This document shows, one piece after another, positions 1 to 9,300 of a stretch of DNA of 19,156 nucleotides; the stretch's first letter is position 1; every line of letters starts with the position of its first letter. The stretch comes from Dimargaris cristalligena (lineage: Eukaryota; Kickxellomycota; Dimargaritomycetes; Dimargaritales; Dimargaritaceae), in contig JANBQC010000541.1 of the NCBI GenBank assembly GCA_027576995.1, forward strand, positions 1 through 19,156. The letters are read 5' to 3'. A program made the translations under genes and the position numbers. The notes under the pieces are model-generated. The model had not been told where the DNA came from. It did no database searches and saw nothing but the letters and a program-made list of their open reading frames with translations.

Positions 1-807
1 CATGCTTTGTGCTGTTGTGACGCATTTGTCCTTAGCCAGCCCGGCTATATAAACCAGTGCCAATCCCAATAGTTATTTTGTATAAAGTTAGCGACTATCC
101 AATACTCCCTTTTACTAGCAATCCTGTGCTACCGATATATACCACATGTATTGTCTATAAATCACCGCTTTGTATCATCCGCTTGTGTGTTACCTTCCGC
201 GATGTGCCTTCCAGTCGTTACTAGGATTATTGCCCATGACAATCAGCTATCCGCGCATCTTTAACATCTAATGTGTATATGTAGTACCATCCAGCAGTCT
301 GCCATTTGCCTACAGCCGTAGGTGGCATTTTTATGACAATGGAGAGCTGGGAAAGAAGTGACATCCGGTGGGCACCCCACTCCCGTTATTTCCCGACATT
401 CCTCACCTGAAAGGCCAACTAGTAGGCGAACCTTGCGGCCAGAATAGGTCGCTCAAAGTGGGGGGTAAGTGGCTGTCATCCTTACACTACTGTCTTGCAT
501 CAAAAATGTCCGACTCTCCTTTCTGCATTTCGAACTCCTTTTTTTCCTTTGGCCTTATAATATTAGTATTATAATTAACAGCCTAAGCGGGCCTTCCAAG
601 CGCACTAAGGTAACTGGCGGAATTCCCACCTCTCTTTGGAAAGTGTCATTGGCTGCCCTTTCGAATTCTACCATTTAGTCCTCCGTTCTCCGGTTTGCAC
701 CCATCTATCTCCTTCTCTAGTTATTATCGCCTCTAAAGTTACTATTCTTTAATAAACGGTATTTATTCAGCCTATACCTTGTTATCCACCTCCTCTCAAC
801 CGCCACC
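1..807. other. Intergenic region upstream of the first gene
   Basis: No convincing gene is visible. The short open frames at 368-574 and 469-678 overlap each other, have no recognisable protein character, and start without a supported ATG context. A TATATAAA string lies near positions 45-52, but no gene follows it closely. The last 100 bases are rich in C and T and lead into a near-ideal start context (CCGCCACCATGG) at 808, so they probably hold the 5' untranslated region of the 808-1527 gene. An inverted CCAAT box (ATTGG) sits near 645-650. Confidence 0.5.
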
Positions 808-1527
808 ATGGCCGCATCTACCCCCGCCCCGGTCTCCCCCAACTCGGCGAGCCTCCCGTCGTTTGCAGCTAAGGAGTCATCCTCCGCGAACTTGGACTGC
901 GCCGATAGGGAGGCAACTTCTCCCTCCGGAATTCCAAAGACCAATTGTGCGAGGTCAGACTCCAACTGCAGTGGGTCTATCGACAACGAAGACCATGTAG
1001 AAAAACCCCTCCCCCACAATCTATATGTAGTGGTATATACCAGCGACTTTGATAGTGAGAATCAGCATCTTTTACTGTTTCGTAGCACAGGCGAAAACGC
1101 CCGCGGAATGGTATATGAAATAGGTGGCTTTTACGGGAACTATGTATACCAAAGCTACTCGGAAACCATGGAACGTAACGGCCGTGTTGAGGACATGGTA
1201 CTTATCAAATCGGGTATACGCGACATCACCCCCCACGCTACACAAGTGCGAGTTAATAATACCGAACTGGCGAATAATTCAACGAATCTAGCGCGAAATT
1301 ATCGGAATTGCCAACATTGGGTGATAGCAGTGTTAGAGCGGCTTTTTGCCCACGACGTTATTAATCGGGAGGAAAGAAATGCTGGCATGCGGGTTGTACG
1401 CCAAATCATAAGTGACTGGTCCCCTTGGCGCGATGAACTAATTCATGACCATAAAGAACATGATACACAAATGAATGAAGGTACTTTATTCTGCCATGAC
1501 TGTGAGGTTTATATAGGTGCTGTATAA
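808..1527 (+). CDS. Uncharacterised protein, possible permuted papain-like (LRAT/NlpC-like) fold
   Basis: This is a 239-residue single-exon frame. The start is well chosen: the context CCGCCACCATGG is close to the ideal eukaryotic initiation sequence. Residues 1-70 are rich in Ser, Ala, Pro and Asn and look disordered. The folded part begins at about 71 with a beta-strand-like stretch (NLYVVVYTSD), followed by His87 in QHLLLF, then GMVYEIGGFYGNYVYQSY at 100-117, and the motif RNCQHWV (Cys168) heading a helix at 169-181. The order 'His before a hydrophobic strand, then Asn-Cys-x-His/Trp heading a helix' is that of LRAT/HRASLS-type permuted papain folds, where the His and Cys are catalytic. It also recalls fungal domains of unknown function with an NCQ-W motif (from memory, DUF6540-like). 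There is no signal peptide. The C-terminal end carries C229-H-D-C232. Enzyme activity is inference; the family link rests on motif order alone. Confidence 0.72.
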   Translation: MAASTPAPVSPNSASLPSFAAKESSSANLDCADREATSPSGIPKTNCARSDSNCSGSIDNEDHVEKPLPHNLYVVVYTSDFDSENQHLLLFRSTGENARGMVYEIGGFYGNYVYQSYSETMERNGRVEDMVLIKSGIRDITPHATQVRVNNTELANNSTNLARNYRNCQHWVIAVLERLFAHDVINREERNAGMRVVRQIISDWSPWRDELIHDHKEHDTQMNEGTLFCHDCEVYIGAV

Positions 1528-2148
1528 TGGCGTTGTTTTGGCAGGGCCTACTTAAACCCTAAAAGTGTAACCTGGCCAAACTATTCCTAATCTTTGGAAA
1601 TAGTAAAGTCCACTACCACCGGAGGTAGATCTTCATCCTTCTTTCCAAACTGGTGCTTCTGCGGCCTGGACCATCCTTCCAACATTTATTATTACTGCAA
1701 GACTGTTCTTGTAGGAGGTTGGGGTGTGCCCCCCTCCCCCCAGCCCTTGTACCCCGAACCTGCCACTATTGGGTGGCCTTCATTATTACATTTATCTTCC
1801 AAATTAGTTATTTTCATTAATCATTGCTGTTGATTGTGTATTCTGGCACTATAGTAACATCCACCATGGCCTACTAGCAAGACGGGCCTTAAGCACCACC
1901 AGGTCTCTGTACTTGTGTTTGTTCCTATTACCAACTTTCTTATAGATACTCTGCTGATATTCTCACAATAAAGGCTGATGGTTTTATACCATTTGATTTA
2001 TTCTTAATTGTTCTTGATACCCAACACCATCTTGTCCATATTGCTATTGGTCCCAAGCCCATCCAATGTGCCCAGCCTGCCTTTGTCTGGAGTCCAGGCA
2101 AGCAGTGTCCCTGCCAAGGGTGAGTTTTCCACCTGTGATATTAGTCTC
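1528..2148. other. Intergenic region downstream of the first gene
   Basis: No gene is supported. The stretch becomes AT-richer after about 1800. An AATAAAGG string at about 1967-1974 could be a polyadenylation signal but lies some 440 bases after the stop codon, so its link to the 808-1527 gene is unclear. A C-rich run lies near 1725-1745. The alpha LTR-like repeat begins at 2149. Confidence 0.5.
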
Positions 2149-2465
2149 TGTTGCCCCTTCTAATCTGACCTAATTTGGCTGGATCATTGTCTACCATAGC
2201 AGGCCTTATAGTGCCATATTGAACACCCTATAGTCACCCCCAGTACTATAGGGACATCAAGCACCATATATATCCCCTCTGGTCAGACTCCCCAGAGTTC
2301 ACACTAATCACTCCATCATTAATCCAAGTCTCTTGCAATTCCCATGAAAGCCTCCTAATACAAGGACTACCTGGCTGGTTCACTTATTGCTAGCTTAATT
2401 ATGTAGCCTTCCCTTGGGACCTCCCTCTGGAGTAGTCCCCCATATATATATAACTGGGCTCCATT

Positions 2466-2470
2466 GGTAC
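2466..2470. repeat. Left target-site duplication of the beta LTR
   Basis: GGTAC immediately precedes the TG end of the beta LTR. Its partner GGTGC lies at 3071-3075, right after the terminal ACA. The single A/G difference is a transition that could have arisen after insertion. Confidence 0.75.
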
Positions 2471-3070
2471 TGTAGTGAACTTACTGCATTTTTTACCTAC
2501 TTTTATTTTTAATCCATTTTTTGCACATATCAGATGTATGCCCCTGGCGAGTGAATAAGCCCCTGCCCCTGTCCCTGACAAGTATAGTCATTTTTCCACT
2601 GTTTTCATTATTATATTATTTTTCCTATTATTATATTTTATACCCTTGACTGTGATATACCCCTGCCCCTGCCCAGACAATACCCCTGCATTCACACTGT
2701 CCCTGGCCCAACTACGGCCCCTGTTCAAAGAATAGCTAATAATAGCTTTCTCCCTTTCTTTTTTTCCCTTTTATTATTTCATATTGAATTTATCAGTTAC
2801 CCAAGTATTACCTATCCTTTGTGATGACTAATACCATTATCTGGGAACTCCCTTGCCTTTCCCTCTGCTTAGTCATCTAATGTTCTGGGACCTTCTCTCC
2901 CTTTTTCTATTATCTATCTATCTTTTTATTTTAGGCTTCCTCTTTTGAGTATAAATACTCCCCCTTGCTGCCACCTCTTGGAACAGTAAGTCTATCATCA
3001 CCTTTCCCTTTTTATTATCTTTCTTTCAAATAAAGTTCAGTTTTCAAGGATTTGAGTTTAGTTCTTTACA
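2471..3070 (+). mobile_element. Beta-family solo LTR (600 bp) nested inside alpha copy A
   Basis: The element starts TGTAGTGAA and ends TTCTTTACA, so its ends form a short imperfect inverted repeat (TGTAGTGAA / TGTAAAGAA) with the TG...CA termini typical of LTRs. It is bracketed by GGTAC (2466-2470) and GGTGC (3071-3075), a 5-bp target duplication with one difference. The uninterrupted alpha copy at 4446-5009 has the related GGGAC at the same point. A TATA box TATAAATA at 2950-2957 and an AATAAA at 3029-3034 fit the U3-R-U5 order of an LTR. Its 3' 228 bases recur on the minus strand at 18929-19156 with about two dozen differences by eye. There is no internal gag-pol region, so it is a solo LTR. 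The superfamily cannot be assigned without coding sequence. Confidence 0.85.
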
Positions 3071-3075
3071 GGTGC
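3071..3075. repeat. Right target-site duplication of the beta LTR
   Basis: GGTGC directly follows the beta LTR terminus at 3070 and pairs with GGTAC at 2466-2470. After it, alpha copy A resumes (CTAGTTAGATTCCTTAGC), aligning to CAGTTGACACATTAGC in the uninterrupted alpha copy. Confidence 0.75.
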
Positions 3076-3170
3076 TAGTTAGATTCCTTAGCTTATTCTT
3101 ACCCCCCTTAGTTACTCCTAATAAACTCCTATATATATTCACCCCTTATACTGACCTGTAAGTATGTATT

Positions 3171-4257
3171 GCTGCATGTTGTGCTGCCATGGGCAGCTGG
3201 CCAGAGGCTGCATAAGCCCCAGTACACATTACTAATCCAAGAGGTAGCCATACTTTGGATGAATTCAAGGTCCCTGGACAATTGATGAGTTGTTTCCATG
3301 GGAACGGTCTAGGGCCATTAATATTATTTTATTTTTTTTATGCTAGCGGATTTTCTTTTCCTTCAGCTTTCCAAATTATACTTCCATTTGCTTTTCCATC
3401 CATTATTGACAAAGTTATAGGTTGTCAAAGTCAATGATGATTTTAAAACTATGATGATTGACCACCTTGTATTACCACTTTTATGCTATTAACAATCCTT
3501 TATAAACAGGGCTTGGGAATAACCAGCCTCCAGTGGATTCCTTCTTGGAATCATGCCATACAACTTCTTAGCGTGAATTCCCTTTTTTTCAGTTTTATTA
3601 ATATCCAACATAGAGGAGGACTGGGAAGACTGTGTCTTCCAACCTTCAAATTTCTATATCTTGCTCTTTTTAACCTATTCACGACCATAGTTTAGCCAGT
3701 AGGTCAATTTTTTCCTATTTTTAGATTTTTTTTATGTCCTACAATAATTGCAGCTTTAATCTTAGCTATAGTTATTTAGTCTGGTCAATTTCCTATATAT
3801 ATCTTAGTAGTGTCCCCTCAGTTGAAGGGACAAGTTAGTTTTGAGATAAATGAATAAATATCTGTTTTAACTTCACCAGACAATACTGACAATTAACCTT
3901 TTACCCAGTTTTATTATTACCAATTATTTTATTACCACTACTCCAATTTACTTATTTTTATTTATTCAGTTCAAAGTTTTAGTACCTCTGAGTACTAAGT
4001 TGATTATACCATTTGAATATAATGTTTTCTTTAACAACCAACAATACAAGATAACAACATACAATGCAATGGATGGCCAGAAACCTAGTGGCAACTTCCC
4101 TAAGGCCACCTCAGTTGCAACCCCCCCAAACCCAGCATAGTCCAACATTCTGCATTACATGACAAAATATGGTGAGTCATCTAGTGGAAAGAAACTGGAG
4201 GTTCCCCCTCCTACCAACTCTCCCAAAGGCATGCCAGTGGAGTCCCTCAAATTATTG
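3171..4257. other. AT-rich intergenic region
   Basis: No gene is supported. Open frames here stay at or below about 70 codons, are AT-rich and have no recognisable domain. The stretch lies between alpha repeat copies and may contain older element remains that can no longer be recognised by eye. Confidence 0.5.
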
Positions 4258-4424
4258 GCAACACATATGTCCCTTATATAAGTTACCCACCCTTACTTTA
4301 TTTAGTTAATACTGTGCCTTACCTAAAGCTAGTAGCCCACTTGGCCAAGTCTAAAGCCCCACCTACTGTTAGAAGCCTATCCCTGGGATTCTTAACAGAT
4401 TAAGAGTGGATAACCTGGGCAATA
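4258..4424 (+). mobile_element. Alpha-family LTR fragment D (3' part only)
   Basis: This fragment is the 3' portion of the alpha unit in plus orientation, from about CAACACATATGTCCC to CTGGGCAATA. It aligns along its length with the reverse complement of 4446-4620 and with 5130-5306. Shared landmarks are CTTACTTTATTT, GAAGCCTATCC, and TTAACAGATTAAGAGTGGATAAC against GACAGACTAAGAGTGGTTAAC. Most differences between copies are C/T or G/A transitions. The 5' boundary is approximate. Confidence 0.75.
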
Positions 4425-4577
4425 AATAAATAATACATTTAGTAATGTTGCCCAAGTTAACCACTCTTAGTCTGTCAAGAGTCTCGGGGATAGGCTTCTA
4501 ATAGTAGGCGGGGTGTTGGACATGGCCAAGCAGGCTACTAGCATTAGGTAGGGCGGGTACTAACCAAATAAAGTAAG
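4292..4577. repeat. Large imperfect inverted repeat (arms about 130 bp)
   Basis: The left arm (4292-4422) and right arm (4448-4577) are imperfect reverse complements, separated by about 25 AT-rich bases. The arms are the 3' ends of alpha fragment D (plus) and alpha copy B (minus), so the structure comes from two oppositely oriented LTR ends lying tail to tail. The transcript of either strand could fold into a long hairpin. Confidence 0.85.
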
Positions 4578-5009
4578 TGTTGACTATGTATGTGGGGGAC
4601 ATACACTGATGCACACTTACTGGTTAATACAGAGGGGGTGAGCACATATAGTGTTTATTGAGGTAAACTAAGGGGGTAAGAAAAAGCTAATGTGTCAACT
4701 GGTCCCAATGGGATCCTGGTTATATATATATGGGGGACTACTCCAAAGGGGAGGTCCCAAGGGGAAAACTACATGATGGAGATAACAATAAGGAGGGCCG
4801 GGTGGTCCTCATCTGGGTGGAGACTTCCATGGGAAGTGGAAGACACTAAGATCACCTAAGAGTGAGTAGTGCAAACTCTGGGGGGTCCAGCTGGTAAGAT
4901 GATATATTTGATGTCCGACCTCATTAGGGCTGGGGTTCAGTATGGTGCTATATGGCCTGTTATGATGGTGATCATAGTATTGGATTAGGATGGATTAGAA
5001 GGGGCGACA
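4446..5009 (-). mobile_element. Alpha-family LTR copy B, apparently complete (564 bp)
   Basis: Read on the minus strand, this copy runs from TGTCGCCCCTTCTAATCC to CTTGGGCAACA. On the plus strand it starts TGTTGCCC and ends GGGCGACA, so its ends are short inverted repeats with LTR-style TG...CA termini. It contains a TATATATATAA string and an AATAAAC string in the expected order. It is the reference copy to which A, C and D align. The flanking five bases differ (AGTAA on the left, GCCCA on the right), so no target duplication is visible. Its right edge abuts alpha copy C exactly, which suggests nested insertion or recombination between copies. Confidence 0.75.
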
Positions 5010-5306
5010 GCCCATTGGGACTGGTTATATTCTTCAGCTTATTCTTATCCCTTAGTCTATCCCAATGAACTTGATATATACTTACTCCCAATAAACTTAA
5101 TATATACTTACCACCTTTATATCAACTAGTAAGTATACTCACTACACATCCCTTACTTATACCTGCATTTTGTAGCCTTTATTAGTTAGTACCATTCCCT
5201 CACCTAATACTAAGACCTGCTTAGCTGAGCCCAAGCCCTATCTTCCATTGGAAGTTTATCCTTAGGACTCTTAATGGACTAAGAGTAGTTAACCCGAGTG
5301 ACAACA
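5010..5306 (+). mobile_element. Alpha-family LTR fragment C (3' half)
   Basis: Starting at CCCATTGGGACTGG, directly after copy B, and ending GTGACAACA, this stretch is colinear with the 3' half of copy B read on the minus strand. Shared landmarks are CATTGGGAC, AGCTTATTCTTA, AATAAACTTAATATATACTTAC, TTTATTAGTTAGTACC, and GGACTCTTAATGGACTAAGAGTAGTTAAC. The 5' half is absent. Confidence 0.75.
5062..5113. repeat. 26-bp tandem duplication inside alpha fragment C
   Basis: Units 5062-5087 and 5088-5113 are nearly identical (CCAATGAACTTGATATATACTTACTC and CCAATAAACTTAATATATACTTACCA, with a few transitions). Copy B has only one equivalent unit, around its AATAAAC string, so the duplication is specific to this copy. 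Confidence 0.8.
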
Positions 5307-6190
5307 ATCAATCTTTTTATGTATCCAAACTCTTTTAGTGGCAGTTTTAGTAGATTTAGATATCCTATTGCTCCGAATCATAGTCAAAAATGGTCATATA
5401 AAGCCAAGGTTTAAATAAATAATTATTCAACTAGACACTTCACTTATTTAATAAATATCATATGGTACCATTGTTCGCCCCATTTTATGGTGTATATCAG
5501 GCTGCTCTTATGACTAACCATTTATTCATCTTTTGCACCTTCTAACGTGTACCCTTCCAATGTACTTTGCCTACGCCCAGGCGGCTCGAATTTTGCCTTT
5601 GAATACATTTTATACATTTGCAAAGACAGGAACTTCAGTACCAAAAAAATATATTAAAAATAGCATTAAAAGAATTGTAGACGTAGCCATTCATTTAAAG
5701 ATCTTGCATTATTTTTTTAGAAAAAATCCGTTTGCCAATTACAATATATGCTTGGTTATCATTAAAGTTATGGGCATTAATTATTTTCGATGGGAATCAC
5801 AAGTCGAGTATTTAGCATTCAAGGCGACAAATTCATCTTGATAGTCAAGGAAAAACAAAATGTCCACTAAATTAATAGATGGGACAAACGGGGGTGATAT
5901 ATTGTATCTGAATACCTCGGTTACAAAAGTCACTGAGTATAGTGTACAGTTCAGATAGAGAGAGTGTGTGTGTGTGTGTGTGAGTGAATGGAAAAAGATA
6001 CAAAAAGTATTTAAAAAATTTAACATTGTATAAATAAATAAACTAGACTAGTTGGATGACAATGAGCTAATCAAGTGTGGTAATAAAATGCAGCGTTAAA
6101 AAACAAAGTGGGTGCTGTTAATGGGGAAATAGAGACTGGGAGGAGAAGAAAAGGAGAGAGGGGAGCACGTAAATAATTGGATTTCATAAT
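5307..6190. other. AT-rich intergenic region before the Hpc2-like gene
   Basis: No gene is supported. A weak plus-strand open frame at 5563-5841 (from its first ATG) is Lys/Ile/Asn-rich and matches no family I recognise. The region holds a GT microsatellite at 5964-5982. Confidence 0.5.
5964..5982. repeat. GT dinucleotide microsatellite
   Basis: An uninterrupted 19-base GT run, preceded by a short GA-rich stretch. Confidence 0.95.
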
Positions 6191-6196
6191 TTTATT
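6191..6196 (-). terminator. Candidate polyadenylation signal of the Hpc2-like gene
   Basis: The minus strand reads AATAAA here, within GATAATAAAATTAT, about 160 bases after the stop codon at 6353. Position and sequence fit a eukaryotic cleavage/polyadenylation signal; the cleavage site is not known. Confidence 0.5.
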
Positions 6197-6281
6197 ATCA
6201 GTAATGAACAAATAACACAAAAGTAGGCCGCGGCAGAGGAGATCATGGGTACAGCAGGGAGAGAGTGGGCATTATTTCTCT

Positions 6282-6311
6282 ACTTTATATCTATATAGAT
6301 AGATATAAAGT
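6282..6311. repeat. Perfect 13-bp inverted repeat in the 3' untranslated region
   Basis: ACTTTATATCTAT (6282-6294) and ATAGATATAAAGT (6299-6311) are perfect reverse complements around a four-base centre. The structure lies about 40 bases after the stop codon of the Hpc2-like gene, so it would form an AU-rich hairpin in its 3' untranslated region. Confidence 0.85.
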
Positions 6312-6352
6312 GTACTATGTAGGTTGATAGAGACGTATTTGAATATCTACGT

Positions 6353-9300
6353 TCAGCCGGCACTCATCTTTTTCTCGAGTTTGCGTTTCTTAAGTCCATA
6401 CTCTTTGCTAATATCAATCGTCGTCGTCCAACCCTCTGGCCAGAGAGGCAGTACTTTCTGGTAAGCAACACGCCGAATCGCAGTTTCCTTAACCACCAGG
6501 GTTTTGCCCTCCACTTCGGCCAGCTGGCTACGCAGGATAGCAATTTCAATTTCATTTTGAACATAGGTCCATAGGGACTGGCGGATCGGTTCGGTCCAGG
6601 GGAATTTGCGAGTCACGCCTGACATGGTGGTGGCAGTGGTACCGTGCGAGGGGAGTGGAATAACATGTTATAGGTTTAGGTTAGTGATATTCAAGGGGCA
6701 GTAATTGGTGATGAGGTCTAAGCCATTAAGCCGGCCATACATAGGTAAGGCATCGCCTTTCACTAAAAGGACCCTGGGACCTCACCAAACAACCTATATA
6801 AAACTAAATATCTTAATCTATAATCCAAAAACAATCCAACCTAATCAAAGGCTGACCAAGAATGGTCTAGCGGCATAATACCTACCTTTACTCGTTACGG
6901 TATCATCCAAGGGCGACTCCCGGTCAGCCGGTCTGACTTCGTCTACTGAAGCGGTCGGAGCGACCGCGGAAGCATATATATTATCGTCACTGGGGTCTTT
7001 TTCACTGTCGGAGTGGTTAAGTAGGTAGTGCAGCCCTCCGGGGCGTTTCGGGGCCGGAGGGGCCGATTCCACCACTACGGGTGGGGGTTGCGGCAATGGC
7101 GTCGTTAATGGCAACGCCGACGACGATGCCAGTGAAGATGGGAAGGTTCCGTCGTCCCTTTCCGGTTTAATCGGGATGGAAGTGGTTGCGTTTCCGGGTG
7201 GTTTTCCTCCCTGCGGCGGCGGTCCCGAGGGAGAAGGCGATGCTTGGGATTGGGAGTTGAATGCGGGTAGTGGAGGGGGCGGAGTATTAGGATGGCTGGT
7301 CGGTTTAGAACCAGTGGACCCGGGCGTACGTAGGGCTGGGATGGCAGAAGCGGCTGCGGATGGCTGGGGTGGCGGTAGGGGAGGTAACTGGGCCACCGCC
7401 GCTTCGACAAGCTGTTTGAGTTGGTTGAAAATCGTCTGGGCCAGGGTTTCCTTGATTTTAATGCGTTCCTGCAGGGTCAAGCGGGCGATGACCTTGCGGA
7501 TAGTGGCGCGATTATAGGGAACGCATTCGGTGATCCGGCGGTAAAAATTGGCATCGAGCAATTCCCGTAATTTGCCGTCGCGGGTAACCACCGCAAAGGC
7601 CAGCTCGTGGTTGCGTAGGCTCGACCCCGTCGTCCCGGCTTTCGGCTTGGAGGCGGATGATGAAGTATTCGGGGCGGCCTCGGTAGTATCGGATGAGGGG
7701 GTTTGGGCCTTATCTTTCTCCTTGTCCTTGTGCTTGTCCTTATCGGCGGCCGTCGCCCCCGGATCACTGCTCCCGTTGAGGGCTTGGTAGGCCGCCACCA
7801 GATGTCCCACATCGCTAAAATGGGCACCCAGTTCGATCATGGTGGTCATGGCCAAGTCAGTGAGAATGGTTTTAAGTACAGTGGGGAATTTCTTTTGGTT
7901 GTCGAAGGTTTCCCGATGTGCGGCTGCAATAAAGTCTTGGGTGAGCGCCTCAGAATTGACGGAGGAGGGGGTCGATGTGGGGAGGAGGGAATCGTCTAAC
8001 GGAGGCGTCCGGGGGGGTGGTTTGATAGGGGGCGAGGATGGGTAGCTATGCATTGTGGGTGGGGTTGGTGTCGGTGCTGGTGATTCGCGCATCAAGGGCC
8101 GCATGGCAGACAGTGGGGATTCCGTGGCGGTATGGGGGGGTTTACAGGGCGTATTATCGGCACTGCGAAACGGATGAATAGTTGAAAGGGCTTCGAATGG
8201 AGGTCGGGCGGACATTCGGTCGGGAAAACTTGGGGGAGGGGCTGGTCCCCGGCAAGAATTGGATGTGCCGTGGTATTTAAGGGGCGAGAAGTCGTACTGG
8301 TTCGCTTCATCGTCTCCGTCGTCATCGTGGTCGATAAGATTGAAGATGGATGGCCGAAGGGGCTTACGCTCGGGTTCGGGCTCGGAATCGTAGCCCTGTT
8401 CGGTACGGTGGGGGGGTTTAGTCCCGAAATTAGAGGGCCCTTCGGTGGCCGGGGGAGTTGATTTGGAGGAGGAGTCCATGAGTGCCGCTGACGTCGCTGG
8501 AATTGGGGCAGGTACAGGGGCGGGAGTGGGCTCGGCAACGCCGTCTGTGCTCAGTTTACGTTTAATGGGCGCCACGGGTTTTTTGGCCTTTTCGGACGAG
8601 GGCGGTTTTTTCTTGGTAGCTGTAGAAACGGTCGGCTCGGCCGTTGAGTCATTGGATTTGGCAGGTTTCGGTTTAGGAGGTTTTTTGGCGGAAGGTTCAT
8701 CAGGGGGACTGTCCCCATTCGTACGGGGTTTTTTCTTTGATTTGCCGTTGGCCGAAGCGGTGGTATCGTCAGCGGGTTTATCCTTATCCTTATCTTTGTC
8801 CTTGTCCTTGGCCTTACCCTTGATAGTAGGGGTTATATTAGGGGCGTTGTCCTCGTCCTTTTTCTTCTGCATTTTACGCTTTTTGCTGGGCCGGAGTTCC
8901 TCGGCAACAGGATCGGACGGTTCTTCTTCGGTGACGAATTCTAGGGGGCCGTAAAACACGAAAAATCCGTCTTCCCGTAACCGAGTGCCATCCTCGACGT
9001 GGCCCTGGATATCACTATCGTCGATAAATGGATCGTGAAGGTCGTAGTCCTCGTAGAGACTCACTCGGGCTTCTCGCCTCTGGGTAATGCAAAAACAAAT
9101 ATGGGTATGAAAATATTAAGCAGACTGAGTTTACGCAGGTTAAAAAGGAGGCCGGATATTGTTGCGCTCGGACAGTCATGGGATTAACTACAGTGCAGCA
9201 AACATGGGTGAGGGAGGGGCCGGAAACCCGGGTAGGCCTAGTGGGAAAAAGAATCAGAGCCAACCCCACACTATTCTCCCACTAAGCAAAGCGGGGGAAT

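Larger units (their letters stand above)
2149..3170 (+). mobile_element. Alpha-family LTR-like copy A, split by a nested beta LTR
   Basis: Bases 2149-2470 and 3071 to about 3170 together match one colinear stretch of the alpha copy on the minus strand at 4446-5009. Shared landmarks are the start TGT[T/C]GCCCCTTCTAATC, the block GGGACCTCCC..TGGAGTAGTCCCCCATATATATATAAC, and the later TTCTTACCCCCTTAGTT..AATAAAC block. The two halves are separated by 600 bases of a different LTR-like element (2471-3070). The 3' part of the alpha unit (ending CAACA in other copies) is missing or too diverged here. No coding capacity or internal retroelement region is visible, so this reads as a decayed solo LTR. 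The right-hand end is approximate. Confidence 0.7.

Noticed and set aside
717..1019. Minus-strand open frame of about 100 codons
   Set aside because: Antisense to the start of the 808-1527 gene, which has a near-ideal initiation context and a motif-bearing product.
4258..5306. CRISPR-like array or MITE cluster
   Set aside because: The repeats are long, few, diverged and in both orientations, with TG...CA ends and TATA/AATAAA strings. That fits LTR fragments better, and the genome is eukaryotic.
5533..5841. Plus-strand open frame of about 100 codons
   Set aside because: The nominal start is TTG; from the first ATG it is a Lys/Ile/Asn-rich frame in AT-rich DNA without a recognisable domain or codon pattern.
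7176..7517. 113-codon plus-strand Gly-rich open frame
   Set aside because: Antisense to the Pro-rich part of the Hpc2-like coding exon; the Gly richness is the complement of Pro codons.
8445..8954. 169-codon plus-strand open frame
   Set aside because: It lies wholly antisense to exon 2 of the Hpc2-like gene. Its Leu/Ser repeats are the complement of the Lys/Asp tract, so it is a shadow of the real gene.
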